Shown: piece by piece, positions 36,891 through 48,819 of the stretch
Layout of the letters: each line of letters starts with the position of its first letter
Position numbering within the stretch: position 1 is the stretch's first letter
Assembly: GCA_025201345.1 (NCBI GenBank)
Contig: JAIXMG010000009.1
Coordinates: 1,116,001-1,180,000, forward strand
Origin: Thamnidium elegans
Lineage: Eukaryota; Mucoromycota; Mucoromycetes; Mucorales; Mucoraceae
Direction of reading: 5' to 3'
Length of the DNA stretch: 64,000 nt
Position numbers and translations under genes: made by a program
The notes under the pieces: generated by a model
What the model was told of the DNA's origin: nothing
Database searches by the model: none
Seen by the model: only the letters and a program-made list of their open reading frames with translations

Positions 36891-39800
36891 ATGTCTTCTG
36901 ACGAAGAGGATTCCGATTGTCCATTATGTATGGAAGAATTGGATATTGCAGACCGTAACTTTAGACCTTGTCCTTGTGGTTATCAGGTACCTTTTTATTT
37001 ATATAAAACTAGATGTAAATCATTACTAAACTTCTTTTAAAAGATCTGTCGTTTTTGTTGGCATCACATTAAAACTAATTTGAACGGTCGATGCCCTGCC
37101 TGTAGAAGATTATACAGTGACCAAATTGTCGAGTTTGTTCCTGTCAGTGCCGAAGAAATTGTTCGTCTCAAGAAAGAGAAGAAGGAAAAGGACCGTCAAA
37201 CACGAGACATGCGAGACCCTAGTAGAAGACAACTGTCTAATGTACGAGTCGTGCAAAAAAATCTGGTGTATGTTCTTGGCTTAAGTTTAAAGCACGCTAA
37301 TGTCGATGTAAGTTATATAACTTTCTTCATCCCTCTCCCTCTCTAATCTGTTTTTATTATTATCAGAATGAACTGTTTAAAAAGTATGGCCGTATTGACA
37401 AAGTCGTGATTAGTAAACGTTCAGCTCCTTCTTCTGGTTCCAATTCATCTGTTGGCATTTATGTCACTTTTGCTCGTAAGGAAGATGCCAATAGAGCTAT
37501 TGAAGCTATGAATGGTATGGAGTATGAAGGTAAAACTTTAAGGTGAGTAAACTTTCAAAAAAAAAAAAAAAAAAAGGAGAAGGGGACACGAGTCACTTGT
37601 ATTAAACATTGTTCCTTACGTTTTATTGTAGAGCTTCATATGGAACCACAAAGTATTGTACTTATTACTTGAGGCACATGTCTTGTCCTAATCCTAATTG
37701 TATGTATTTACATGAACCTGGAGATGATGTTGACAGTTACAGTAAAGATACTGTATCTATCGGGTAAGTTTTTTTTTTTTTTTTTTTTTTCTAAAAAAAA
37801 CATAATTTTTTACGCCTCGAAAACTAAAAAAAAAATAACATTAAAATTCTGGTGTGTAGAAAACACGCCAATACGTCTGTAAGTTCTAGTAGTACAACTA
37901 CGTATCCAAATAAACGCCCTGCAATTGCTGTGAAGGCAACACCTGCTGCTTCTTCCAGTACCACCACTGCTACAACGCCTGAACCCAAGCCCGCAACTGC
38001 TCCGCGTACTTGGGCGCCTATTCCCAAGGTCGTTCCTATTCCACCTGTTGTGATTCCCAAACCTGAGTCACCTGTACTTGAACCAGTGGTTGCTTCTCCC
38101 CCTTTTAAAGAAGTCACTACTACCACTACGGCCACCGCCGCCGCCAAAGCTTCATCGTCATCTTCTAGTAAAAAAATACCTGCTGTTAAACCTACCAAGT
38201 CAACTGTATCTAAGAAACCCATTGTTGAAAAACAAAAGAAAGTACTCGTTGTTCCAGAAGAAGATGAGAGACCTGCTCTTCCTGCTACTGCATCTTGGGC
38301 GAAAGCTCCAGTTGTCAATCATGAAAGTGTTATTACACCTGCTAATTTTGGTCCTTCTTTATCCGATGCTTTACATGCTCCTCAAAAGCCAAAACATTCT
38401 CCCTCGCTCAAGGTAAAGAAAGAAAAGAAGAGTAAAGGAAAGATGGTACGCTTGGAGGAATTTGAAGAGGCAGAGAGAGAGGCCAAGATTGCTGCCACTA
38501 GACCCAAGGTTGCACCTAAACCTGCTGAATCTTCTAGACCTACTCAAGTTGAACCCAGGGCTGCTTCTGTAGTGGATCAAACTACTACTGTTACTGGTAC
38601 TGCAGATATTAAAAAGGAAGAGATTAAAACCGAGACACTGGAACAAGAAGTGGAGGCTAGACCTGAGATGGTTGAAATTAAAAAGGCGGTAGAAGAACCT
38701 GCCACTGAACAAACTACAGTTGAACAATCTGTCACTAAGGAACCTGCCGTAACAGAAGAAGAAAGCGTACAACAGGATGAGATTATGCAACAAGATAATC
38801 ATCAACAAGATTCAATTACTGATGATATCATGACTGACCAAGATGACGATGAAGAAGAGGAGGAGTTTGAACCAGTTCAAACTGAGCGTGATACTGAAAA
38901 GATTGAAAATTTAGCATCTCTAAATGAAAATATTATCAAGGCATTTGATAATGCTGCAAATGAATCTTCTGAGAAGGTACAAGCGGATGAAAATCGTAAT
39001 AAAGATGTCGAAGATGATGCATCAGATACTTCTGAAAATGCACAAACAATTTCTTCTCCTATGGCAGCTATGGATAGATTATCTGCTCTTGTTCAACAAG
39101 AAATTATGACTAATTCTCCTGAACCACCTCAATTTGATGAAGCAACTGTACAACAGCATCAACATCAACATCAACAAATGCAACAACAGCAAATGCAACA
39201 TCAACAACAAATGCAACAACAATTCCAACAACAGCAACAACTACAACAACAACATCAACAACAACAAGGTCCTCCTCATCCTGGTATGAATCGATTTGAC
39301 ATGTTACCTGTTCAACCTGATAATCGTCGTTCCCCAATGCCTCCACCTGGTCTCAGTAACGTACCTCCTCCTCCACCACCTGAATGGATGAACCGTAGCT
39401 TTGATCCGTTTAACGGTCAAGACCCATCTCTTATTGCAGCACGTCGTTTACAACATTCTCAACGTATGCTGGAAGCCAGTGGGTTATTTGGTGGCGGTGG
39501 TGGGTTTGGTCCTCCTCCTGTGGTTCCTCGATTTGGATTTTCAAATGATTTCAATCACGGTCCTTCTGGATTCCATCCCGCCCCTCCTCCGCCTCCTCCA
39601 CCTCTTGGTATGTTTGCCGCTCCGCCACCACCACATCCAATGATGCGTGGACCTCCTCCACCTGAAATGATGCAATCGCCTTTTGGTCCACCACCACCAC
39701 CACAAATGCAAATGGATGAATTAAGAAACGAATTCGGAAATTTGAAAATGAATGGTAATGGTGAAGAGCATCAGTCTCGTGAGGATTTTAGAGCCTTGTT

Positions 39801-40875
39801 GCCAAATGTCAATATTAGCTTTAATAGTCTGCAGGAAAAGAGAAGAGCTGAGGAGTTTTATCAGCAGCATATGTTTATGCGTCAGCAGCAACAACAGCAT
39901 CATCAACAGCAGCAGCAACAGGCTCAACAACAACAGGCTCAACAGCAACAACAAGCTCAGCAGCAACAACAGGCTCAGCAGTTACATCAACAACAGCAGT
40001 TACAAATGCAGCAACATATGTCAGAACAAGGTGATAATGGACCTATGAGACACCCTTCATTTAACTCATTTTCATCGCAAGAAAAAATCTTGACTCGATC
40101 TCCTAGTAACCAATGGCAACCCGAAACCGAAAATAAACCAGAAGGTATGGAAGAAAAGAGAAACCCTGATGTACGTGTTGAAGCACAAAATTTCTTTGGT
40201 GAGTTCTTGCGTAAAGCAGCTTCATCCACACCTCAACCTGAGATGTCTCCCAAGAAAGAAGAGCCTGGTAAGAAGAAACACGTATATATATATATATGTA
40301 TAATTTTTGAAGGTAACTAATATATTTTTTTTTATTTTTTTTCTTTAGCTGGTGCTTTACCTTTTCAAGATCCTGCTATTATGTCAGTTCATTTGGTAGG
40401 TAACGAAGCACCTGTTAATGAATTGGCTCGTTCTCAAAATACGATTCTGCAAATTTTGGGTGGGCAACCTTCTCCGTTAACTATGGAACAACAGCATCGT
40501 CATCATCAACAACAAATGCATCAGTTCCATCAACAAAGACAAATGGATCCTAGGTTTGTTATGGATGGTAGAATGATGCATCCGGATGGAAACTTTAATG
40601 ATATGGGACCAAAACATTTTAATAATAATATGTTTATGGCTCCTCCTCCTCCTCCACCTCCTCCTAATTTCCAACAACAGCAACAACAACAGCAACAATT
40701 TCATCATCAGCAAGCTCATCCTACTTCATTTATGCCAGGGTTTAGAGATATGGGTATGAGAATGGGCCCTCCTCCTCCTCCTGGGATGATGAGACCTCCA
40801 CCCCCTCTTCCTAATGATATAAGGTTTAGAAATGGGCCACCACCTGGTATGTTTTCGGATGAGAATCGTCATTAA
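36891..40875 (+). CDS. NOT4: Not4/CNOT4 RING-type E3 ubiquitin ligase of the CCR4-NOT complex
   Basis: Exons: 36891-36986, 37044-37307, 37367-37542, 37632-37763, 37860-40267, 40349-40875; 1200 aa, long for the family because of low-complexity sequence. The C4C4 RING has Cys at 10, 13, 27, 29, 34, 37, 49 and 52, exactly Not4 spacing. A basic coiled-coil linker (KKEKKEKDRQTRD), an RRM (VVQKNLVYVLGL, GIYVTFARKEDA) and a CCCH finger (KYCTYYLRHMSCPNPNC, then YLHEPGDD) follow. The rest is disordered: Ala/Pro/Thr-rich, then acidic, then Gln-rich runs mixed with His and Met, and several Pro stretches. Not4 ubiquitinates ribosomal and stalled-translation targets and joins the CCR4-NOT deadenylase. CAG/CAA codons are mixed within the Gln runs. 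Its 3' end converges on the TTC1-like gene, 183 bp away. Confidence 0.95.
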
Positions 40876-41058
40876 GATTCTTTCTTTTTTTGTAACTTTT
40901 TTTTTTTCCCTTTTATTTTGCTTTTGCCTTTTTGTCAATGCTCCCCCCCCTCCCCGTATACACACACTCACACATAATCTAATATCTTTTTTTCTTTTTT
41001 TGATATACATAAATAAATAAAATAAAAAACTCAAAAAAAAAAAAAATATACATATTTA

Positions 41059-42011
41059 TTATTTCTTGGGAGAGTTTACAAAATTCATACTATAACCTCC
41101 ACTACCACCACTATCTTGCTGTAACTGAAAGTTATCAGTTGAAAGTCCAAATTTACCTAATAAAGAATTACCAAGGTCTTTTAATTTACCCATCATTTCT
41201 TCCTTTTCTTGTTCCATCTTTTGTTTAATTTTGTTGGGTAAGTCAGTTTCGGCTCTTTGACATTGACGAAGGGTATATGTATCATGCACTAAAGGCTTTA
41301 AGGTTTTGTAGTCGTCCAGTGCGGCTTGCATTGATGAAGACGAATTGATTTTCTCGTTGGCTTGAGCTCGACGAAGTAAAGCTTTGACGTAAGTTGGGTC
41401 TAGTTTAAGTGCTTGCGTACACATATCTCTTGCATCTTTATACTCGTCCTAAGGAAGGGGGTTAGCGATTTATTAGAGCTTAGTTTTGGTATATAAAAAA
41501 AAAGCTTTACTTGTTTCAAATGACATGCAGCAATATTTCCAAAGTAAACTGCTCGTTCTTTTACAAGTGATTCAGGACATGTCATTAACGCATTCTCGTA
41601 CTCGGTAATGGCTTTTGTGTATTCTGATTGACCGAAAAAAGTGTTTCCTTTAGTTTTGTATTCACTTGCTTGTTGAATTAATTGCTATTTATTTTTTAAA
41701 AAAAAGGGGGGGGGTTAATCTGTTATCAATAAAACGCGCGTGTGTATACAGTTTTTACTTTTAGCTCTTCGGCTGGATACTCTTCACTTTCGAAAAAAAC
41801 ATCGCCATCTGTATCTGGTTCTGTTATAGTTTCGGCAGATTGCTCTTTGGCAGGTCGTTTCTCGTTAGGTTGTTTCTCAATAACTAGTTTTTTTTTTTTT
41901 TTTTTTTTTTTTTCAGTTTCTATATACAGGAGACTTTTTTTTTTTTCGTCTTTCTCGAGTGTACTTACTAGGAGAAACTTTTTTCTCGATAATCTCTTCA
42001 ATAACAGCCAT
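41059..42011 (-). CDS. TTC1-like tetratricopeptide-repeat protein
   Basis: Exons (minus): 42011-41969, 41883-41759, 41684-41511, 41448-41059; 243 aa, all in phase. After an acidic, Lys-rich N terminus (EPDTDGDVFFESEEYPAEEL) come three TPR repeats: ASEYKTKGNTFFGQSEYTKA, KERAVYFGNIAACHLKQDEY and ALKLDPTYVKALLRRAQANE. A C-terminal helix (ETDLPNKIKQKMEQEKEEMM, then LKDLGNSLLGKFGLSTDNF) is the signature of TPR domain protein 1 (TTC1), an Hsp90/Hsp70-binding adaptor of the cytosol. The last residues are Gly/Ser-rich. Intron 1 includes a long poly-T/poly-A run. Function is by family; the fungal role is not established from sequence. Confidence 0.9.
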
Positions 42012-42297
42012 TTTTTTTTTAAAATGTATAAAGAAAAGAGAGAGAGAAAAAAAAAGAAAATCAGGACATGATACGAAAAAAAAAAAAAAAAAAAAAAAAA
42101 AACTGAGTCTAAAACACTTATTAAGGGTATGTTGTCAAGAGTTACGGTTGTTTACTTTGCTACACAGTTAGAACCTATATATTTATGCTTCAAGACATTA
42201 CATAATTAGAACAATTTTACTTGTACATGGTTTTCGGTACTCGTTTTTGCAGTGAATACTTTTGTTTGATAGTAGAATTAGTTTAACCGATGTACCC

Positions 42298-42354
<57 letters not shown>

Positions 42355-43922
42355 CAAATCTAGAAACAAACATAATTATTTAGTGGCAAAGACCCTTCTA
42401 AAAATGCATAAAAAATATGCCACTTGATTATCTTTTTAAAAAAAAAAAAAATGGCAGTGATTATCGCTCAGATAGTGATCGTCGCTTTTTACAAACAAAA
42501 ACGAGTATTTATAACATAGAATCTTTGAATTAGGAAATTTGATAGTAAATATAAATTACTGAAATATACGACTAAATGAGTGTTAAGTTCTATTTGTATT
42601 TTAATATCTGGTGTATTGCGAAACAAAAACAAAACAAAAAGCAGGCTAAAAAAACTCTGCATGATTTTTTTAATTTCTTTTGACAAAGAATAAGTATGAG
42701 ATTGATACAGAGAAATGGTTATAATGATTCTACTGATATTAGCAGGAATTCGACTTTTTTTTTTTTTTTTTGAGAAACTTGATGGTTTTTTTTTAAAGAA
42801 TAGAGTATGACCTTAAATCACCACTTGACAAATTATAAATACAACTCTTAATTTCTGTAGTTTTGCGAAATTGGATTCCACCCTTAAATCGAATAGTAGT
42901 AATAGTGGTGTTAAAGCGGAGGTCTGAAGACATTCTGGAGAAACCCGCCATTAAAGAGAGCCTACTGTATGTGCCAGAATAAAAAGAGAAATCCCGGTAA
43001 AAGAACTCCCTTTTTTTTTTTTAGGCGAGGCTCATGCTGTCAGCAGCTAACCTCGGTGAAGATCCTTGATTGTATCATGTGCCTGTCCCCTCCCCACATC
43101 TAACCAGTGTAAGCCTAAATAGCGTGTATTTAAATATCTTTGATAATTTATTTTTTAATTACCAATAACGTTATTTTTATTCCTTAGGAACACTGAGGAG
43201 CCAGATGGATCGTAAGCAAGATGAAGAGTCCGTGATTATTCTCTCTGTATCGATATTAATAGATTGTCGCTATTGTCTCCTTGCTAATATGATAACTACT
43301 ATCAGCTGTAACTAGAGAGATTGACTTCGTCAAGCTGGTGAATATGATGAAGTACAAGGTCAATATCATGTGTATAAAATCATCTATGGACTTTTTAAAT
43401 AAAAATGCCAAATAAAAAAAGGATCTAAAGACGTGTAATAACTTCTTGACTTATCAAGGTAGGTCTAAGATAACCGTTATTATTTGGTTATATGTAACGT
43501 TAAGCAGAAAAAAAAAGGTGTTTGTTTTTTACATTAAAATTTTCTATCTCAAATGGAAATTTCTAGTAAAAAAAAAAAAAAAAAAGTAATGTCGAGAATA
43601 GCGTACAAGTAATTTTTTTTTTTTTTTTGTAAAGGCAATCATTATCTTAAGAGAAGCATATCATGAATTATACCCACGCTTATTAATTGACATACAAATT
43701 ACACGTACAAAAAAAAAAAAAAAAAAAACTACCAGTGACTATTCTACAAAATAGATTAGTAATGGTGTGTAAGATAATACTTTTTTAACTTGCGCTCAAA
43801 ACTTTACACGGAGTAATAGCAAAAAAAATAAAATAAAAAAAAAAGCGAAAAAAAAAAAAAAAAAAGTATTTGTCATATTCATCATCTCTTTCTTATTATA
43901 ATCACTTTTTTTTTAAAAAGCC
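42012..43922. other. 1.9-kb divergent intergenic region with a 56-nt poly-T
   Basis: Holds the promoters of the TTC1-like and riboflavin-kinase genes. It has a 56-nt T run (42299-42354), poly-A at about 42077-42101, the TTCCACCCTTAAATCGAA block at 42876-42893 and, near 43328-43402, a short open stretch ending in a stop that could be a coding remnant. No intact gene is seen. Confidence 0.5.
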
Positions 43923-44641
43923 ATGGCAAACACACTTAACCCAGATCGCCCTCTTCTTGTTGGTCCCGAAACTCTTCAATCACCTTATCCTATTTCTGTT
44001 GCTGGTACAGTCGTTAAAGGGTTTGGTCGTGGCTCCAAAGAATTGGGTATTCCTACAGGTAAAATATGAATATGCGTACTATATATATATATAAAAACTA
44101 TAACTTATATTTTGTATTGTAGCTAATATGAACGAAGAGGCTTTGGAAGAAATGTTTACTGAATTTACTACGGGTGTTTATTATGGATGGGCTCAAGTTG
44201 GTAAGACAGATAAAACGGTTTATCCTATGGTAATGAGTTTAGGTTGGAACCCTTATTATAAAAATGAAAAGAGATCAGCTGTAAGTGTTATATCCCCCTC
44301 CTTTCCCTTTTTTTTTTTTATTATTTCGTTATTAAATTGTGTGTTTGTGTTAATAGGAGGTACATATTCTTCATGAATTCGAATCTGATTTCTATGATGA
44401 ATCTATTCGAATTATTGTGACAGGTTATATTCGCCCCGAACAAAACTATCCTTCACTTGGTAAAGTCTAAAATGTTTATGTGGGGCGTGTTTATGAGTAT
44501 TAATTGCGTGTAATTTTTTTTTTTTTTGTAGATGCTCTCATTTGTGATATCAAGACAGATATTGAGGTTGCTAAGCATTCATTAAAGCGTAAAGCGTACG
44601 ACGATCTTCGTCATGACGAACTTTTCACCAAAAACCAATAG
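43923..44641 (+). CDS. FMN1: Riboflavin kinase (flavokinase)
   Basis: Exons: 43923-44058, 44123-44280, 44357-44459, 44532-44641; 168 aa, a typical monofunctional eukaryotic length. It phosphorylates riboflavin to FMN with ATP. The beta-barrel fold's hallmarks are present: [20 protein letters not shown] followed by TAN, the conserved nucleotide/riboflavin-binding loop with the Mg2+-binding Thr and Asn; [23 protein letters not shown]; and [13 protein letters not shown] with the catalytic Glu region. The C-terminal helix ([14 protein letters not shown], then [15 protein letters not shown]) is standard. All four splice joins keep frame. The GH31 gene follows 313 bp downstream on the same strand. 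FMN made here would serve flavoproteins generally; no special link with neighbours is implied. Confidence 0.95.
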
Positions 44642-44954
44642 AGAGAAAAAAAAAAAAAAAAAGTATATAGATAGTATCGTTTTTTTTTTCTTTTTTGTAT
44701 ATCCACTTTCCCCGTAGTTTTTTTTAAAAATAAAATAAAATAGATTCTTGTATTTAAATATATATATATTTCGGAAAAACGTGCACCGACCCTTTTTATT
44801 TATAAGAACTAACAAAAAATGTCCCGGGTCTTGAAACTCACCGAGTTGACTTCTATATAAAAACTAGTCTTTATTTTCCCTTCTTTCCCTTTTTTTATTC
44901 TTTTTACTTTCTCTTATTTGAAAAAAAAAAAAAAAAAAAAAAATTGCATAAAAC

Positions 44955-47799
44955 ATGTGGCAATCAGTTATGAAAAGTGTTGGTTTATTACCAACTGAAG
45001 ATTACATCCAACCCCGTATCTCAATTGGAAACGCAGTATCATATCAAGAATTCTCAACGGGTCATTTTAAAATCCAAGTGGATGCGCAAGCATTATCACT
45101 TACTGTAAAGAATACCAATGGACGTACCATTTGGAAATGTAAGTTTCATTTTTTTTTGTGTAGCCTAAACCACGTTTTTTAACTTTTCTCGAAAAAAAAA
45201 AAAAAGCTCTTCATAATTTACCATTTCTTTCTTCCACACTTGGTCAGGATATTATAAAGTGTGAAGAAAATGGAGTGATTCGAGTAACTGAGGTAGACGA
45301 AAAGCCAACTCGTATTCAAACAATTACAAAAATTGAGCGAGAAGACGAAACCACAATTAAAATCTATGGTGGACTTGGTATCAAGTTGGTGTTACCTACG
45401 CACATGGAATATGTGTTTACGTTTAAAGAAGTCTCTAACCGTCAATTACAATTCTCGGTAGAGATTGTTCGCAGGGATGATATCATGAAGGATTATAATC
45501 GGTTATTGTTAACGTATGAAAGTAGACCTGAAGAACATTTTTATGGGTTTGGTGAACAATTTTCATATAGTACTTTAAAGGGACAAAAAGTACCTATTCT
45601 TGTTAGGTAAAAATATATATATATATAACGTGGAGTTCCAAAAAAACATGTTAATTAAAAAAAAAAGTTCTATTATTATACAGAGAACAAGGTGTTGGAA
45701 GAGGCGCGCCTGCTGTAAGTTAGAAGAAAGGGTGTTAAAATGCAAATGCGATTTACTAAACATTTTTTTTTTAGACTGCTTCACTTAAAGATTCAGCTTT
45801 AAGCGTATTAGGTAATTCGGGACTAACCGATATGTTTGCAACATATGCATCGATTCCACAATACATCTCAAGTGATATTCGATGTTTATTTATGGAGAAT
45901 TCAGAATACATGAGTTTCGACCTTACTGAACCTGACCGTGTAACAATTCGTATAGAAGCTAATGTAGTTCAAGGTATATTTTTTTTTTAAAAAAACACGT
46001 TTTTTACATGAGATCACAGTAACTGAGTTACCAGACAACAATTTTTTTTTTTTTTTGTAGGACGTATATTAGACGGTAGAACAATGTTGGATCTTTTGAC
46101 AGAATATACATCTTATGCAGGTCGCATGCAACCTTTACCCGATTGGGTTTCTGAAGGAGTGATAGCAGGTATTCAAGGAGGAAATGCCAAAGTCAAGCAA
46201 ATTGTACAAAAGCTACAACAGCATCAGATACCGGTATCAGCAGTCTGTTTACAAGATTGGACAGGACAGCGTTTACAGGACGGAGGTCGCGGTACGCAAT
46301 ATACCCGTCATTGGTGGAACTGGGAGAGCGATGATGAACTCTATCCGGACTGGGATAAGTTTGTGAGGGAATTAGCGAGTAATGAAAAGGTTCGGGTACT
46401 CTCTTATGTAAACCCGCTTTTGGCAAATGCTCATTCAAAGCCTCATATCAAACGAAACTTGTTTCCCGAGGCTCAGGATAAAGGCTATTTGGTACGTGGC
46501 ACGCGGTCGGGGTCATCGGAAAGCAGCGCTTATTTGGTAAAGTGTGGGTTGGATTTAGAGGCTGGCATTTTAGATTTAACTAATCCTGAAGCGCGTACTT
46601 GGTTTAAACAAGTGTTGAAAGAACAAGTATGGAGTTCTGGTATATCAGGTAAGAAAAAAAAAAAAAAGAGAGAATACGGGAGTTTTAAACTTTTTTTTTT
46701 TTAAAAAAAAAAAAGGTGTGATGGCGGATTTTGGTGAACATTTACCGTTTGATTCTAGTAAGGTTGTTTTACACTCGGGAGAAGCAGCATCTTCTTATCA
46801 TAACCGATACCCACAGGATTGGGCCCAATTAAATCATGAGGTAATAGTTGAATTAGCGAAAGAAAAGGATAGCATTTGCTTCTTCCGTTCGGGGTTTACA
46901 CTTTCGCCTGGCCATATGAATTTATTTTGGGCAGGAGATCAAAATGTCACTTGGGATCAACATCATGGTATCAAAAGTGCAGTAAGTAAAAAAAAAAAAA
47001 AAATGGTTTCTGTAAAAAAAAAAAAAAAGTCTAACTAGTTAAAAAAAAGGTGGTGGGTATGTTATCGGGAGGATTTTCGGGATTCGCTGTTACACATTGT
47101 GACGCAGGTGGATATAATTCAGTAACAAGTAGTATTCCAGGCTTTAGAATGACTCGTACCAAGGAATTGCTTTTTAGATGGTTGGAACTTGCTTCGCTTA
47201 CTGCTGCTTTTAGAACAACAGAAGGGTTGTGTCCTTCATTAAATGCTCAGTTTTATGATAGTGAAGGTAACTACTAGTTTTTTTTAAAAAAAAAAGAAAA
47301 AAAAAGCTTCCATTTTATTTAATTTTTTTTTGTTTCCGCTTTTATTGCTATAAATATAGATTCGTATGCACATTTCGCTCATACGGCCAAGATTTTCGCA
47401 GTCATTTCGAATTATCGTAAAGGAGTGTTAAAAGAGGCTTATGAAAAAGGATGGCCTCTTTTACGCCACCCGGTCCTTTATTATCCCAATGATAAAACAG
47501 CTAGAGAATTAACGTACCAGCAGTTTATGATGGGAAGCTCGATTATGGTCGCGCCGGTGCTAGCTCCGTCTGTTACTTATATCAAAGTTTATTTTCCTCG
47601 AGACGCACAAGATGTTACTTGGCGTCATGTTTGGACCGGCAAATATTATCCGGCTGATGGTAGTTATAAACCCATTGATACACCTATAGGTCAACCTGCT
47701 ATCTTTATTAAGGAACCTAGAGATGATAATGGGCTTCTTAATGGGTTGTTGGATTATGCTACAACGTATTATCAACGAAAGGCTAAACCTAGTAAATAA
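44955..47799 (+). CDS. GH31 glycosidase with sulfoquinovosidase active-site signature
   Basis: Exons: 44955-45138, 45207-45606, 45684-45714, 45775-45973, 46061-46648, 46716-46981, 47050-47266, 47360-47799; 774 aa. GH31 retaining glycosidase: nucleophile Asp472 in VMADFGEHLP and acid/base Asp542 in WAGDQNVTW. The sulfoquinovosidase branch (E. coli YihQ type) is marked by residues gripping the sulfonate: Gln336 in LQDW, Arg354 and Trp357 in TRHWWNW, and Tyr578 in DAGGYNS line up with YihQ Gln288, Arg301, Trp304 and Tyr508. Such enzymes release sulfoquinovose from plant sulfolipid headgroups. A 4-5 residue insertion lies between the Gln and Arg. There is no clear signal peptide, so it is probably cytosolic. 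A plain alpha-glucosidase is possible but would normally lack this residue set. Two introns have poly-A just before AG, an unusual acceptor context. Confidence 0.9.
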
Positions 47800-48072
47800 G
47801 CTTTTTTATTATTGTATATATACTTTTTTTTTAATGAAATAAAAATCCTTTTTTTTTTATTTTTGTTTTTTTTTATTTTTAATATTTTGTTCTTCTATCC
47901 GAGGAATAAATGTATAAAATAAACAGAGAGTGAACTATGTAACTATTGGTATATGAATAAAAGATGCTACGAATGAGTTTATTTAAATAGTTTTGAAAAA
48001 AAAAAGAAAAAAAAAAAGGTTATTTTTTTTTTTTTTTTATAAATAATAAATGTATGATGGGATGATATGAAA

Positions 48073-48771
48073 TTAAAGAAATGGAAATTTGATGTTTGTA
48101 TTTGTTTCATTACATATTAATGATAATACGCCGTACCAAGCGACCATTGAACCACAAACAGAACACCAACCGCTGGTCATAGTGAAATAAACTATGTTTG
48201 AGAGCGCCCCAATGCCAGCAAGCAAGTTAGCGAGGGTAGTAAAGAGCATCACCAAGCGAACAACATAGGGTTGACGAAAGGTACTTAGAAAGAAAATAAA
48301 GGCTGGTAAGGTATAAGCGATACAGAGGAGTCCTACGCCGTAATCGAGATGACCAGCTTCTTGCAGCGTGCTTGCGACACCGAAACATGGAACATACAAT
48401 ACAATGTATGCGATATAAAACCCTGAGAAGGTAAAGAAAGAGACTGCATTAAAGACATCCTGGTGAAAAATCTCACTAATACCAGCAGCTAGTTGACCGA
48501 TGACACCGTAAGTGAAAGCAACACCTACAACGGAGTACGGTAAATGAAGCACTTTACTATTGACAAGACCCAATACAAAAGAGCAAAGAGCGTAAGAAGA
48601 AAGGCCAATGGCGGGGCCAATCATTCGCTTCTGATATTCCATAAACTCAGTATTAGGAGATGTATCCTTTTTTGAGGGAGTAATGGAAGACATACTAATT
48701 GATACTGATTCATTATGAACAATATTTGCCTTTTCAGTATGACTCTCACTACTGTTACTATGAAAAAGCAT
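48073..48771 (-). CDS. Ato/AceTr (GPR1-FUN34-YaaH) family membrane transporter
   Basis: Single exon, 232 aa. After about 45 polar, Ser-rich residues (cytosolic, possibly phosphorylated) there are six hydrophobic segments: GPAIGLSSYALCSFVLGL, YSVVGVAFTYGVIGQLAAGI, AVSFFTFSGFYIAYIVLY, GVGLLCIAYTLPAFIFFL, RLVMLFTTLANLLAGIGAL and SMVAWYGVLSLI. Six helices and the closing AWY pattern fit the acetate/ammonium-associated Ato family. The family hallmark near helix 1, NPAPLGL, is replaced by GPAIGL, so substrate preference may differ from acetate. A 28-nt poly-A lies just upstream of the start. It converges with the GH31 gene (273 bp apart) and diverges from TFB2 (634 bp). The family call is good; the substrate is unknown. 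Confidence 0.85.
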   Translation of the reverse strand: MLFHSNSSESHTEKANIVHNESVSISMSSITPSKKDTSPNTEFMEYQKRMIGPAIGLSSYALCSFVLGLVNSKVLHLPYSVVGVAFTYGVIGQLAAGISEIFHQDVFNAVSFFTFSGFYIAYIVLYVPCFGVASTLQEAGHLDYGVGLLCIAYTLPAFIFFLSTFRQPYVVRLVMLFTTLANLLAGIGALSNIVYFTMTSGWCSVCGSMVAWYGVLSLICNETNTNIKFPFL

Positions 48772-48784
48772 TTTTTTAAACTTT

Positions 48785-48819
<35 letters not shown>

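Noticed and set aside
37824..38318. Antisense 164-codon ORF over NOT4
   Set aside because: Composition (Ala/Gly/Val repeats) mirrors the low-complexity Pro/Thr/Ala coding frame; no motif or splice support.
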